Of a stretch of DNA of 33,358 nucleotides, positions 1 to 6,673 are shown in pieces (within the stretch, counting starts at the first letter, position 1; every line of letters begins with the position of its first letter). A program made the translations under genes and the position numbers. The notes beneath the pieces are model-generated. The model saw only the letters and a list, made by a program, of their open reading frames with translations. It was not told where the DNA came from and ran no database searches. The stretch comes from Bacillus proteolyticus. Its GTDB lineage: Bacteria; Bacillota; Bacilli; Bacillales; Bacillaceae_G. Location of the stretch: the NCBI RefSeq assembly GCF_001884065.1, contig NZ_MACH01000036.1, positions 1 to 33,358 on the forward strand, read 5' to 3'.

Positions 1-42
1 GTAATAGTATCAGTATGTCCAAGATTTAGAGATTACCTGCAA

Positions 43-225
43 TTATCTTGAAGTTTTCGCACCAGAACCATTTAAACTTACTACACTTACATGTGCATGA
101 TTTGCATCATAATAATATGGGTTGCTTGCATTACAAAATATAGACCCCCATGATTTATCTATTCGGCTAGTAAAAGTTTCAAGATATGCAAAATCAAGCT
201 CAAGAACATTTTTTAAACTAGTCAT
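43..225 (-). pseudogene. truncated N-terminal fragment, possibly a GNAT acetyltransferase
   Basis: A 60-codon frame starts at an ATG preceded by a good ribosome-binding site (AGGAGGG, 8 nt upstream). The stretch YLETFTSRIDKSWGSIFCN followed by YYYDANHAH resembles, from memory, the first 50 residues of a Bacillus GNAT-family N-acetyltransferase. After about residue 47 the similarity seems to stop and the frame ends in a stop codon, so the acyl-CoA binding part is missing. Either the gene was cut by rearrangement or a frameshift lies near position 80. The family assignment is weak; that it is a truncated gene with a real start is better supported. Confidence 0.35.
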
Positions 226-374
226 ACGATATTCCCTCCTCTCTATTTATTTCTTCAATATCTTCTTTATTTCATTATATATTTAAATATTTTAATTTTC
301 AGTTTTTTGATTAAAATATTTCCAAGGAGAAATGAAAGTAAACTTTTACATAAAAGTTTACTTCCAATATCATT

Positions 375-411
375 AAAAGAAGAATCCAAAATCAAAATGG
401 ATTCTTCTTTT
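375..411 (-). terminator. intrinsic terminator after the CBS-domain gene
   Basis: A perfect 14-bp inverted repeat (375-388 with 398-411, loop 389-397) lies 46 bases past the stop of the minus-strand CBS gene. The arms begin and end in A/T runs, so it can work in both directions. A second perfect hairpin of 13 bp with a 2-base loop lies next to it at 336-363. Confidence 0.7.
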
Positions 412-457
412 GTTAAATTTAAATTAAAAAATCAAAATATCTCAAACGCTAATACGT

Positions 458-877
458 TCACACAGAATTTTGCTTAAGTAATAACCCTTGTGCGCAATAG
501 TGAATAATGTCTCTCCTTTTAACAATTCCTATAAAAATGCCTTCGTCATCTATAACAGGAACAAAATTTTGCTCCATAGCCCTTGATAAAAGGTCTTCGA
601 TTTCTGCATTAATAGAAACTGGTTCATTAGAACGGTGTAAAGAAACATTACTTAAGAGAACTTGATGAGTATTGTTAAAACTTAAAGATGATGTATTTTT
701 GAGTTTCCAAAGCAAATCTCCTTCTGTAAGTGTACCTGCATATTCCCCTTTATCATTGACTAAGGGGATAGCTGTATATCGATGGTGTTCCAACTTTTCT
801 AAAGCCTGGCGCATCGTTGAATTTATATTTATATATGCAAGTTCACTCTTGGGTGTAAGAAAAAATGCAATATTCAT
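458..877 (-). CDS. CBS-domain pair protein
   Basis: A 139-residue protein consisting of two CBS motifs and little else. Motif 1 covers roughly residues 10-65 (STMRQALEKLEHHRYTAIPL, then YAGTLTEGDLL), motif 2 residues 80-132 (FVPVIDDEGIFIGIVKRRDI). The pattern 'IPLVND.G.Y.GTLTEGDLL' and its repeat is the classical CBS core. Stand-alone CBS pairs (Bateman modules) bind adenine nucleotides or cyclic dinucleotides and act as cytosolic sensors; the ligand here cannot be read from sequence. The start is the ATG at 877 with AAAGGAG about 11 nt upstream. It is transcribed alone and followed by a strong hairpin terminator at 375-411. It looks like an intact housekeeping-type gene at the edge of a rearranged region. 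Confidence 0.85.
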   Translation of the reverse strand: MNIAFFLTPKSELAYININSTMRQALEKLEHHRYTAIPLVNDKGEYAGTLTEGDLLWKLKNTSSLSFNNTHQVLLSNVSLHRSNEPVSINAEIEDLLSRAMEQNFVPVIDDEGIFIGIVKRRDIIHYCAQGLLLKQNSV

Positions 878-1077
878 TTTATTGATTGCTCCTTTAACAT
901 TTCATTTCCTTTTAATTTGCGTATTTTACTCATAACATTATTTAAAATATATAGTTCAAACTAAGTTCTTCTGCATAAATTTCTATTTAATGGATTATCT
1001 CTTATTTCTTTTTAACAAACAAGTATTTTTATAAAATTTTATCATAAAATACCATATTTTACTTTTCGATAAAACAA

Positions 1078-1102
1078 AAAAGCCCTATTTTACAGAGCTT
1101 TT
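1078..1102 (-). terminator. intrinsic terminator downstream of the 1222-1636 gene pair
   Basis: A 9-bp stem with one mismatch (1078-1086 with 1094-1102) is followed on the minus strand by TTTTTTGTTTT. The rest of the gene-free stretch 878-1221 is AT-rich and holds the two element ends at 1125 and 1172; nothing coding is visible in it. Confidence 0.6.
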
Positions 1103-1124
1103 AATCATTAATAATAGTGCTCCC

Positions 1125-1144
1125 CATCACTATCAAGCTAACAG
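1125..1144 (+). mobile_element. IS231-like terminal inverted repeat, left-end orientation
   Basis: The 20-mer CATCACTATCAAGCTAACAG matches the inverse complement of the ends seen at 8572-8591 and 9546-9565 in 16-17 positions. From memory IS231 ends read CATGCCCATCAACTTAAG plus two bases, so this looks like a diverged member. No transposase lies next to it. Its orientation makes it the left end of an element extending to the right. Confidence 0.4.
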
Positions 1145-1171
1145 AAACAAATATTCCAAACAGAAAACTTT

Positions 1172-1209
1172 GGGGTCTGTATAGCAGTGAAAACGAATCA
1201 CGTAATAAG
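1172..1209 (+). mobile_element. Tn3-family 38-bp terminal repeat (end E)
   Basis: A 38-bp segment starts GGGGTCTG, contains CAGTG in the middle, and ends ATAAG. This is the layout of Tn3-family ends (38 bp, GGGG at the outer tip, TAAG at the inner tip); the first 8 bases equal the Tn3 end as I remember it. It is followed by CGTTAGCGGA, a string also found just inside the ends at 4197 and 9565. The outer tip is to the left, so the element would extend to the right. No transposase or resolvase gene is present. Confidence 0.5.
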
Positions 1210-1221
1210 CGTTAGCGGACA

Positions 1222-1329
1222 TTATTTTCTCATTAATACCTTAAAAACCATATCCACTTCCTCTTTACTCTTACCAAGACTAAGGACTTCTTTGCTAGTT
1301 TCTAATAATACTTGTCGCGATTTACCCAT
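1222..1329 (-). CDS. 35-residue protein overlapping the upstream gene
   Basis: A short frame whose ATG overlaps the TAA of the gene at 1322-1636 (CATGGGTAA), giving an 8-base overlap and probable translational coupling. The product is lysine- and glutamate-rich, predicted helical (for example LLETSKEVLSLGKSKEEVD), with no signal peptide. It could also be the frameshifted C-terminus of the upstream gene. No family recognised. It stops 13 bases before the Tn3-type end at 1172-1209. Confidence 0.45.
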   Translation of the reverse strand: MGKSRQVLLETSKEVLSLGKSKEEVDMVFKVLMRK

Positions 1330-1636
1330 GTGTTATCCAATCATTGAAATCAGCGTAATTTTTATATACATTTTCTATAACATTATCATTCCAGACATTT
1401 TTATATTCATCTCTACCCAGTTTAACATTATACTCACTGATATCACCATTTGCATTTAGCCATTCAGGGTTTCTGTGAGCATGTCTGTGGTTGAACGTTC
1501 TTGCCTTTTTTAATGTTTTAAATGTAATCGGAAAAGGTTTTTCTTCTCCATCTTTGCAACCAATCACTCTATATGTCTTATTTCGTTCGCCAACAGTTTT
1601 AAAATAAGGTTCTGTAAAACGTTCTATTTGTCTCAT
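1322..1636 (-). CDS. small basic protein of unknown function
   Basis: A 104-residue protein starting at the ATG at 1636, chosen because AAAGGGG lies 9 nt upstream; an earlier in-frame ATG at 1660 has no ribosome-binding site. It is rich in lysine, arginine, asparagine and aromatic residues, has no membrane segment, and contains a histidine-rich stretch (TFNHRHAHRNPEW). I do not recognise a family; similar short basic proteins are common in phage and plasmid accessory DNA. The overlap with the 35-residue frame downstream suggests a two-gene unit or a frameshifted single gene. The stretch upstream (1637-1991) holds only the terminator at 1710 and the promoter of the next gene. Confidence 0.6.
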   Translation of the reverse strand: MRQIERFTEPYFKTVGERNKTYRVIGCKDGEEKPFPITFKTLKKARTFNHRHAHRNPEWLNANGDISEYNVKLGRDEYKNVWNDNVIENVYKNYADFNDWITHG

Positions 1637-1709
1637 ATGAACATTCCCCTTTCTAAACATCTTAGATACATTATATAAAATTAATTACCTTGTTATCGAA
1701 TATAATAAT

Positions 1710-1744
1710 AAAAAGAACTTGTAGTATTTCTACAAGTTCTTTTT
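1710..1744. terminator. strong bidirectional hairpin terminator
   Basis: A perfect 14-15 bp stem (arms 1710-1724 and 1730-1744, loop TATTT) is followed on the plus strand by ATTTTT. It stands between two divergent genes, so no annotated gene obviously feeds into it; it may insulate them or end an unseen short transcript. Confidence 0.7.
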
Positions 1745-1961
1745 ATTTTTCATGCAAAATGAAAGTATTCTTATAGAAATAAATATACATACAATTAACA
1801 ATAATTTATATATATAAAATGAAGGTATAGTTATGTCCACCTATAAACTATAAAAACAGACATTTGTTAACTATTTCTATTTTCGTTCGTTGTGTTCGTT
1901 TGTTTTGTGAAATCTAATCACATCCTCTTAAAAGAGCTGTTACGTTTGTAGCGGTTTCTTT

Positions 1962-1970
1962 TGTTATAAT
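1962..1970 (+). promoter_or_regulatory. extended -10 promoter for the 1992 gene
   Basis: TGTTATAAT is a perfect extended -10 box (TGnTATAAT) 22 bases upstream of the GTG start. The -35 region is poor, as is usual for extended -10 promoters. Confidence 0.6.
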
Positions 1971-1991
1971 GAGATAAAGGGGAGATGAATT

Positions 1992-2372
1992 GTGTTAAAA
2001 GAAAAAGAATTGCTACATTATCTAATAAACGCTACTGATTACATAGGAAATCCATCAGAAATAAACAAAGCACCAGGCATTAAAGATAAACTTATTGAAC
2101 AAGGCTATTTAGAGGATGTAGACGAGATAAAGTTTACAGAAAAAGCTATAGACTTACTAAATAACTTTTATGAAAAGCACGCTTCTCATGTGTTGGAAGT
2201 ACTTAAGATGTTGAGATTACCATTATACGAAGTATCGTTTGATGAAATATGTTATTGGATGGTAATGGAAGATCAAATGTATTGTGTTAAGTATCTTCTC
2301 AAAAGGTTAGATGAAGACGGAAAGATTCAACTTGATAAAAGTAATAATTGGGGTACACCTATGAAGTACTAG
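1992..2372 (+). CDS. 126-residue protein of unknown function
   Basis: The start is a GTG at 1992 with AAAGGGGAG 7 nt upstream and its own extended -10 promoter. The product is soluble, acidic and mainly helical. The order of helices (LLHYLINAT at the N-terminus, then SFDEICYWM followed by VKYLLKRLDEDGKIQL) is reminiscent of winged-helix folds, where the last part would be a recognition helix and wing, but no motif is decisive. It is monocistronic as far as can be seen. It could be a small regulator or another immunity-type protein; I do not recognise a family. Confidence 0.6.
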   Translation: MLKEKELLHYLINATDYIGNPSEINKAPGIKDKLIEQGYLEDVDEIKFTEKAIDLLNNFYEKHASHVLEVLKMLRLPLYEVSFDEICYWMVMEDQMYCVKYLLKRLDEDGKIQLDKSNNWGTPMKY

Positions 2373-2751
2373 TAGATAAATGATTAAGAATCTATTTAGA
2401 GCGTTTTTTCACATTTTAAGAAGGACAAGTATATATTGGGGAATAGGACAATCTAACCGCTATTTTATTCAATACACACACTCTTTCACATTGAGAGTAT
2501 CCAAACGGGTGCTTTTTTCGTTGTTACATAAAAATTACACATTAAACATATATTTATACGCATTGTTACTACAAGCGGAAATAAAAGTAAGCTTATAACC
2601 TATTTTTACACATATCTCGGCTGTACCTCTTGGAGAGATCAAGAAATTGCTCAAAGCAATGTTATTGTGTTTGGAATAGGGATGCTTTTATTATTATTTA
2701 TAGTGATTTTTAATAGACGTAATCTTGGTAATTTCAGATAGGGGTAGCAGT
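2373..2751 (+). other. gene-poor stretch with a membrane-protein remnant
   Basis: No full gene is visible. A frame open from about 2533 to the TAG ending at 2742 has no ATG start but ends in a membrane-like segment (GIGMLLLLFIVIFNRR) directly before the ribosome-binding site of the next gene. It may be the C-terminus of a lost membrane protein. Confidence 0.3.
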
Positions 2752-3282
2752 ATGGGGGAAAAGAAATTTATAAACTATGAGAAAGACCCAGAGTATTTAA
2801 ACGACTATGTAGCATTTACAAGTAAAAAGTTTGGAAAAACCTATTATTTGACTACAGACGTTAAGGGGTACACAGAGTATGAATTGGAAGCGTATATTGT
2901 AGAACTGGAAGCATATAAGAAAAAGAGAAGAAAGAAAAATTGGATATACTTTGGTTGTTTTGTATTGTTTTGTATAGTCTTGTCAGTAATAGAGGGGTAT
3001 CAAACCGGTGAACTAGTTGCGAAAGGTAAGCCAATAGAAGCACCTGTTCTTGGGAGACATGTTGAGAACGAGTATCTTATCTTTGAACGCCCTACTTTAG
3101 AATTGATTGTTGATGATAAAGTTAAAAAGTTATGGGTAGGGCAAGAGTTGTATGACAGTATAATTGTCATGGATAAGGTGAAGGTAATTGAATATAAAGG
3201 TGAGATTAAGTTAGACCCTAGATACAAAGGTGAAGACTTAATTATAAGGTTTATTAAAAAGGAAAAAGAAGTAGGAGAGTAA
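2752..3282 (+). CDS. single-pass membrane protein of unknown function
   Basis: A 176-residue protein starting at ATG 2752, chosen over an upstream in-frame TTG because AGGGG lies 7 nt before it. The N-terminal 65 residues are charged and cytosolic, with a lysine/arginine-rich patch (KKKRRKKN) just before a single transmembrane segment (WIYFGCFVLFCIVLSVIE). The remaining 100 residues, probably outside, are beta-rich (LELIVDDKVKKLWVG, KVKVIEYKGEIKLD). The positive-inside patch fits N-in/C-out topology. No family recognised. It is followed by a perfect 13-bp terminator hairpin at 3342-3386. Confidence 0.65.
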   Translation: MGEKKFINYEKDPEYLNDYVAFTSKKFGKTYYLTTDVKGYTEYELEAYIVELEAYKKKRRKKNWIYFGCFVLFCIVLSVIEGYQTGELVAKGKPIEAPVLGRHVENEYLIFERPTLELIVDDKVKKLWVGQELYDSIIVMDKVKVIEYKGEIKLDPRYKGEDLIIRFIKKEKEVGE

Positions 3283-3341
3283 AATAAAAAAAGGTGTGGT
3301 ATCAGTATGGAGATGAAAGATAAGGGGCAAGAAATTAAATG

Positions 3342-3386
3342 AAAAGAATAAAACGATAAGCCTTTAGCTTTTGGTTTTATTCTTTT
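3342..3386 (+). terminator. intrinsic terminator after the membrane-protein gene
   Basis: Arms 3342-3354 and 3374-3386 are perfectly complementary over 13 bp (AAAAGAATAAAAC against its inverse complement). The stem ends in a short T run on the plus strand. Confidence 0.65.
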
Positions 3387-3412
3387 CATTGTACTCAGGT
3401 GTTTTTGCTCAA

Positions 3413-3600
3413 ATCCCCGAGATGGGGGAATTAGCTATAAATCTATAATTTTTCATTTCAAAAATAAAAATTATAATTATTTGAAATATTTCAATTGAAA
3501 TGTATATGTTTTGACATAATCATTTTTAAAAGACGTTAAAATCCTTTGTTTATAAGGATTTTTTAATAATCCGCTTGCTATTCCCCCATTTCGAGGGGAT
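3413..3600. repeat. imperfect 23-24 bp inverted repeat
   Basis: Segment 3413-3435 (ATCCCCGAGATGGGGGAATT then AGC) is close to the inverse complement of 3577-3600, with one single-base gap each way and few mismatches. Weaker similarity continues outward. The right arm lies inside the coding part of the toxin remnant at 3556; the left arm does not, so this is a small inverted duplication or the two ends of a 190-bp insertion. Confidence 0.4.
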
Positions 3601-3756
3601 GGGAAAAGAAACCCAACACTGGATTTTAATACAATAAATGTGGCGAATAAAAATGTTGTAAGGGAAAACATTTAGTCTAAGCAAAAAAATAATGTGGTTA
3701 GTGGATATCTAATAGGCCAAATTAATGCGCTATTACTAGGTGGATTTACCAAATAG
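3556..3756 (+). pseudogene. broken toxin C-terminus upstream of an immunity gene
   Basis: One reading frame runs from 3556 to the TAG at 3754-3756 and is interrupted only by a TAG at 3673-3675. The peptide before that stop contains NPLAIPPFRGDGKRNPTLDF, the part after it ends ALLLGGFTK. The frame ends 13 bases before the ATG of the next gene with that gene's ribosome-binding site immediately after the stop, which is the usual toxin-immunity spacing seen elsewhere in this window. No N-terminal toxin part is present. The toxin class is unknown; the assignment rests on position and the pattern shared with the neighbouring units. Confidence 0.45.
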
Positions 3757-3769
3757 GGGAGGAATATTA

Positions 3770-4183
3770 ATGTATGAAAAAGTGGATACAATATTATCTG
3801 AAAATAGTTCAGATAACTACTTCTATGATCATGAATTTATGTATGTACAAGAGTTGATAAATGGATTTGCTGACATTGATTGGGAGAAATTGGTTCAAAG
3901 TCTAAAAGACAGAGATGATAAGTATAAAATTAGATTAGTATATTGCATAGATGAAGATACTGGAATGAATGGATTCAATTTATTACTAGATTTACTCAAT
4001 GAGAATGATGAAGTAGCTGAATATGTAATAGATTCTTTGCGTTCTTTTAACAATGAAGAATATAAAAAAATAATCGCTTCCAACAAGAAAATAATGGATA
4101 AAGCAGCGAGTTTACTGAAAAATGCCAGTCTACCAGTTAAGAGAATTTTAGAAACATTTTTACAGCAAAATAAACAGTCTTAG
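3770..4183 (+). CDS. putative alpha-helical immunity protein
   Basis: A 137-residue protein starting at ATG 3770 with AGGGGAGG 7 nt upstream; an in-frame GTG at 3740 lacks such a site. It is acidic and all-helical, with short repeated helix pairs (FNLLLDLLNENDEVAEYVID, then EEYKKIIASNKKIMDKAASL) like a HEAT-type solenoid. No signal peptide or membrane segment, so it would act in the cytosol. It sits directly behind a broken toxin tail and is followed by a Tn3-type end at 4197. Small acidic helical proteins in this position are typical immunity proteins; the partner toxin is not identified. Confidence 0.55.
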   Translation: MYEKVDTILSENSSDNYFYDHEFMYVQELINGFADIDWEKLVQSLKDRDDKYKIRLVYCIDEDTGMNGFNLLLDLLNENDEVAEYVIDSLRSFNNEEYKKIIASNKKIMDKAASLLKNASLPVKRILETFLQQNKQS

Positions 4184-4196
4184 TATTTTTATATTT

Positions 4197-4234
4197 GGGG
4201 TACCGCCAGCATTTTAGAAAAAACTCATGTTAAG
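4197..4234 (+). mobile_element. Tn3/Tn4430-type 38-bp terminal repeat (end A)
   Basis: The 38-bp segment begins GGGGTACCGCCAGCATTT and ends TGTTAAG. It matches the repeat at 9565-9602 and the inverse complement of 10575-10612 (31 of 38 with the latter). The next 58 bases, up to CGTTAGCGG at 4284-4292, are also nearly the same as 9603-9660. The outer GGGG tip is left, so the element would extend to the right. From memory this equals the end of Tn4430 with several changes. Confidence 0.65.
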
Positions 4235-4244
4235 CAAAAAATAC

Positions 4245-4272
4245 AATGAGCCGTCCGTATGGACGGCTCATT
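4245..4272. terminator. perfect 12-bp hairpin inside the Tn3-type end
   Basis: AATGAGCCGTCC and its exact inverse complement are separated by GTAT. It can end the upstream immunity-gene transcript on the plus strand and the 4309-4635 gene on the minus strand. The same hairpin, slightly decayed, occurs at 9614-9641. Confidence 0.65.
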
Positions 4273-4308
4273 TACATAATTATCGTTAGCGGAAGTCATT
4301 TTAAAATT

Positions 4309-4635
4309 CTATGTGTCGATTTTTTCTTTGCCCTTACGGATAAACCACCATATCAAAGCCACAAATAGCACGAAAAGCGGTATTATTTGAATAAAGAAAA
4401 ATCCTTTCCAAAAATAAAGTGGATTATTATATGTAAATTCTGTTGACGCCTCATTTGTATAAGAAACAAACGAACCTACCAAACAAGAAATTGGAATTGT
4501 GAGTAGATTTATCGCTAAACAGATCATTATCAATGATAGATTTTTAGCCTTAATTTTTGGTGAAACAGACATGAAAAATAAAAATATTGAAGTACCGGAT
4601 ATAAGAAAAAATGGTATTACATAAAAAATTAACAT
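4309..4635 (-). CDS. small membrane protein with three transmembrane segments
   Basis: A 108-residue protein starting at the ATG at 4635, where GGAGGG lies 5 nt upstream; the longer in-frame extension to a TTG has no such site. Hydrophobic segments lie near residues 3-23 (FYVIPFFLISGTSIFLFF), 35-55 (LIMICLAINLLTIPISCLVG) and 78-98 (FFIQIIPLFVLFVALIWW); the C-terminus is short and lysine-rich. It is antiparallel to the toxin-immunity genes around it, and its start region overlaps the left edge of the broken DNase toxin at 4647. It could be an immunity protein against a membrane-active toxin or simply a passenger; no family recognised. Confidence 0.6.
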   Translation of the reverse strand: MLIFYVIPFFLISGTSIFLFFMSVSPKIKAKNLSLIMICLAINLLTIPISCLVGSFVSYTNEASTEFTYNNPLYFWKGFFFIQIIPLFVLFVALIWWFIRKGKEKIDT

Positions 4636-4646
4636 AATATCCCTCC

Positions 4647-5120
4647 ATGATTTTGATTGTACCATCAGCAAAGACTACAATTTCTAGTGCGGAAAAAAGA
4701 AAATCTCCAGGAACAGTAACTTCAAGTTTTAATCTTGAACGAAGTTTAGGGACTCAAAAGAAATTAATGTATAATAAGGGTTCAATTGGTGTTATTCCGC
4801 AAGAAATTCGAAATAAGTTGGTTGGAAAATAATTCAAATCATTCGATGAATTTAGAGCTGAGTTTTGGAAAACAGTTGCTGATTCGAGCTACGCAAACGA
4901 ATTTAATCGTATGAACAGAATGAGGATGCTGGAAGGTAAAGCACCTTATACTCCCGGATCAGAGCAGTATGGAGCACATAAAGTGTATGTCTTACACCAC
5001 AAGCAACCTATTCATCAAGGGGGCGATGTCTATAACCTTGATAACTTAATCATTGTATCTCCTAAGACTCACCAAACCATCTTAGACCCTGCTTATCATT
5101 TTGGAAAAAAAGGGTTATAA
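4647..5120 (+). pseudogene. E-colicin-type HNH DNase toxin domain, split by an ochre stop
   Basis: Two stretches in the same frame, separated by one TAA at 4830-4832, align from memory with the colicin E2/E9 DNase domain: IPQEIRNKLVGK, stop, FKSFDEFRAEFWKTVAD corresponds to [20 protein letters not shown] in E9. The C-terminal HNH core is clear: VYVLHHKQPIHQGG then YNLDNLIIVSPKTHQTI. The two catalytic/metal histidines of HHKQPI and the histidine of KTH are kept, but the last metal histidine of E9 (H131) is leucine here. The N-terminal delivery part is missing. So this is a toxin remnant, inactive by the stop and probably by the lost ligand. An Im-like gene follows 20 bases later. Confidence 0.75.
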
Positions 5121-5140
5121 ATTTATAAGGGGAAGATAAC

Positions 5141-5359
5141 ATGAACAGTAAAATGACTAAAGATGAGCTTATTAAACTTGTAGAACAAATATGTGATCCT
5201 AAATTACCAGATGAGTTGGGTAGTAAGTATATTGATATCTTAAAGGCGAATGTGCCTCACCCAGCTCTGAGTGATTTGATTTTTTGGGATTTTAGAGACT
5301 TAACGCCAGAAGAAATAGTAGAGATTGCTTTGAACTACAAAAAAAAAGAAGAGAAATAA
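5141..5359 (+). CDS. colicin/pyocin-type DNase immunity protein (Im7/Im9 family)
   Basis: A 72-residue protein, the normal size for this family (Im9 has 86). The family pattern is plain: ELIKLVEQICDP matches the first helices of Im9, and HPALSDLIFW matches HPSGSDLIYY, the short third helix that contacts the DNase. The aspartate of the helix is conserved and the two tyrosines are replaced by Phe and Trp, both aromatic. PEEIVEIALNYKK corresponds to the last helix. These proteins bind the HNH DNase domain in the cytosol and block its DNA-binding face. It starts at ATG 5141 behind GGGGAAG, directly after the HNH toxin remnant at 4647-5120, so the pair is a genuine toxin-immunity unit of which only immunity survives. 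Confidence 0.85.
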   Translation: MNSKMTKDELIKLVEQICDPKLPDELGSKYIDILKANVPHPALSDLIFWDFRDLTPEEIVEIALNYKKKEEK

Positions 5360-5406
5360 AATATTAAAGGACAAACTGCCCACCTAAAAATGGACGGCTT
5401 TCTTCA

Positions 5407-5629
5407 TTATCTAGATCTAAGCCAACTTACATAAAAATCACTAGCCGTAATATAGTAATTATACCCCTTCGAATTATAAACACGATACTGCGGATACCCA
5501 TTGACATTTACCTTTGCGTCGATTGTAAATCCTAAGCCTGCATCTAAAGTACCAGCCACATCTTTATCTTGCCAAGATGGCTTTTCATAGAAACATAGAT
5601 TGTTAACCTTAGAAACAACGCGCTTCCCT
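5407..5629 (-). pseudogene. 3' end of an endolysin wall-binding domain (copy 1)
   Basis: The minus strand encodes about 74 residues ending in a normal stop: VGKRVVSKVNNLCFYEKPSW, then GTLDAGLGFTIDAKVNVNG and YYITASDFYV. From memory this is the C-terminal Amidase02_C-type domain of B. cereus-group N-acetylmuramoyl-L-alanine amidases (PlyL-like endolysins). There is no start codon or catalytic domain; to the right it runs directly into the plus-strand toxin tail at 5630. It is the longest of three such fragments and converges with the Im-like gene. Confidence 0.6.
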
Positions 5630-5671
5630 ACAATAAATGGAAGTTTTATTTTAACTGGATATCCATTTTGA
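5630..5671 (+). pseudogene. last codons of an RNase A-like toxin
   Basis: The plus strand reads NGSFILTGYPF followed by TGA at 5669-5671. This matches the end of the longer toxin remnant at 6179-6333 (GSFIITGYPEK). It stands right before the CdiI-like gene at 5692, whose ribosome-binding site overlaps its stop. Everything upstream has been replaced by the endolysin fragment. Confidence 0.5.
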
Positions 5672-5691
5672 TAATAGGAGGAAAGAAATAT

Positions 5692-5991
5692 ATGCTATTT
5701 TTAAAAAATCCAGAAGATCCAGTGTATCAGTTTTTAGCAGCAACATTTCATCAAGATACATTTTACGAAGAAGCACTTCAAGAGTTACTTGAAGAAGAAA
5801 GTACGGAATATTTACAAGACGCTATTATTTTTCTAACTGAATTTATTCAAAGTGATTATAGTGATAAAGAAAAAAATGAGTACATACAGTTTTCTGCAGA
5901 TGGGATATATTTTGAAGGATTAGGAATAACACCATTAGAATGGCTTGAACAAACAGTTAAAACGATAAAACAAGCATTAAAAAATAATTAG
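5692..5991 (+). CDS. CdiI-type immunity protein (first of two)
   Basis: A 99-residue acidic protein starting at ATG 5692 with AGGAGG 10 nt upstream; an in-frame TTG at 5668 would include the ribosome-binding site itself. The N-terminal motif FLAATFHQDTFYEEALQELL and the spacing of helices fit the CdiI_2-like family of contact-dependent growth inhibition immunity proteins as I remember it. It pairs with an RNase A-like toxin whose last codons precede it. It would act in the cytosol by binding the toxin nuclease domain. The neighbour at 6348 is a paralogue with the same FHQD motif, indicating a duplicated unit. Confidence 0.65.
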   Translation: MLFLKNPEDPVYQFLAATFHQDTFYEEALQELLEEESTEYLQDAIIFLTEFIQSDYSDKEKNEYIQFSADGIYFEGLGITPLEWLEQTVKTIKQALKNN

Positions 5992-6031
5992 TACAAATTG
6001 AACGCCCATAATAGGCGGTCTTTTATGCATA

Positions 6032-6178
6032 TTACTTCAAATTCACATACGCATTACTAGCCGTATTGTAGTATATATTCCCTGTCAAATTGTGTACTTT
6101 GTATTGTGTTAATCCATTGACAGTTACTTTTGCATCAATGGTAAATCCTAAACCCGCATCTAAAGTACCAGCCACATC
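6032..6178 (-). pseudogene. 3' end of an endolysin wall-binding domain (copy 2)
   Basis: The minus strand encodes 48 residues starting abruptly at DVAGTLDAGLGFTIDAK and ending VNLK before a stop at 6032. At DNA level the first 40 bases are almost the same as the matching part of copy 1 (gtaccagccacatc is shared exactly). The join to the plus-strand toxin remnant is at about 6178. It converges with the CdiI-like gene at 5692. Confidence 0.55.
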
Positions 6179-6333
6179 GAAGAACTTTACCACTAAATTA
6201 TAACGGTAATGCTATAATTGGACGAGTTATCGACAGAGGATCAAACAGTGCTTCGGATGCAGAAAATGCTGTGATTGTTTTGAAAAAAGATAACCAAGGA
6301 AGTTTTATTATTACAGGATATCCAGAAAAGTAG
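6179..6333 (+). pseudogene. C-terminal fragment of an RNase A-like toxin
   Basis: A 50-codon frame without a start contains LNYNGNAIIGRVIDRGSNSA, NAVIVLKKDNQGSF and ends ITGYPEK before TAG. The order G-R-V-x-R-G, then A-V-I-V-L-K-x-D-x-x-G-x-F-x-x-T-x-Y-P is, from memory, the end of the bacterial RNase A-like (CdiA-CT) toxin domain. The catalytic N-terminal part is missing. The CdiI-like gene follows 14 bases later, as in a normal toxin-immunity pair. Confidence 0.6.
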
Positions 6334-6347
6334 AGGAGAGAATTTAT

Positions 6348-6650
6348 ATGGAAAATAAATATAGCTCATATAAAGAATTAGGTAATTTTTTAGCAGGGAC
6401 ATTTCACCAAGACATGGAATCGCCTGAGGAAGCTCTTAGTGAATTTATAATGGAAGTTAATAAAGTCTGTATCGAAAATACTATAAATGATATACTTTCA
6501 TTTATAAACGGTAATTTAACTGATAGTGAAAAAGAGGAATTTATTACATTTAAAACTTATATTTATTTCCCTGCATTAAATTTAACAGCTTTAGAATGGT
6601 TAAAGCAGACTCTTGAAACACTAAAAAAAGCTATAAAAAGTAAAGAATAA
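6348..6650 (+). CDS. CdiI-type immunity protein (second of two)
   Basis: A 100-residue acidic helical protein with a strong ribosome-binding site (AGAGGAGAG, 7 nt). The N-terminus (ELGNFLAGTFHQDMESPEEA) carries the same FHQD motif and following 'PEEAL..F' helix as CdiI_2-type immunity proteins, and its C-terminus (LTALEWLKQTLETLKKAI) aligns with that of the gene at 5692. It directly follows an RNase A-like toxin remnant, the toxin type with which this immunity family is expected. A weak hairpin at about 6664-6692 may be its terminator. Intact although its toxin is not. Confidence 0.7.
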   Translation: MENKYSSYKELGNFLAGTFHQDMESPEEALSEFIMEVNKVCIENTINDILSFINGNLTDSEKEEFITFKTYIYFPALNLTALEWLKQTLETLKKAIKSKE

Positions 6651-6673
6651 AATTACACTAAACAAAGCAGACT

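Noticed and set aside
2380-2598. 72-codon plus-strand frame after the 1992 gene
   Set aside because: No ribosome-binding site and amino-acid content typical of random AT-rich DNA.
4197-4292. Integron-like attC sites (hairpin plus GTTAGCG next to cassettes)
   Set aside because: The core GTTAGCG does not satisfy GTTRRRY, no integrase is present, and the Tn3-type 38-bp end explains the repeat better.
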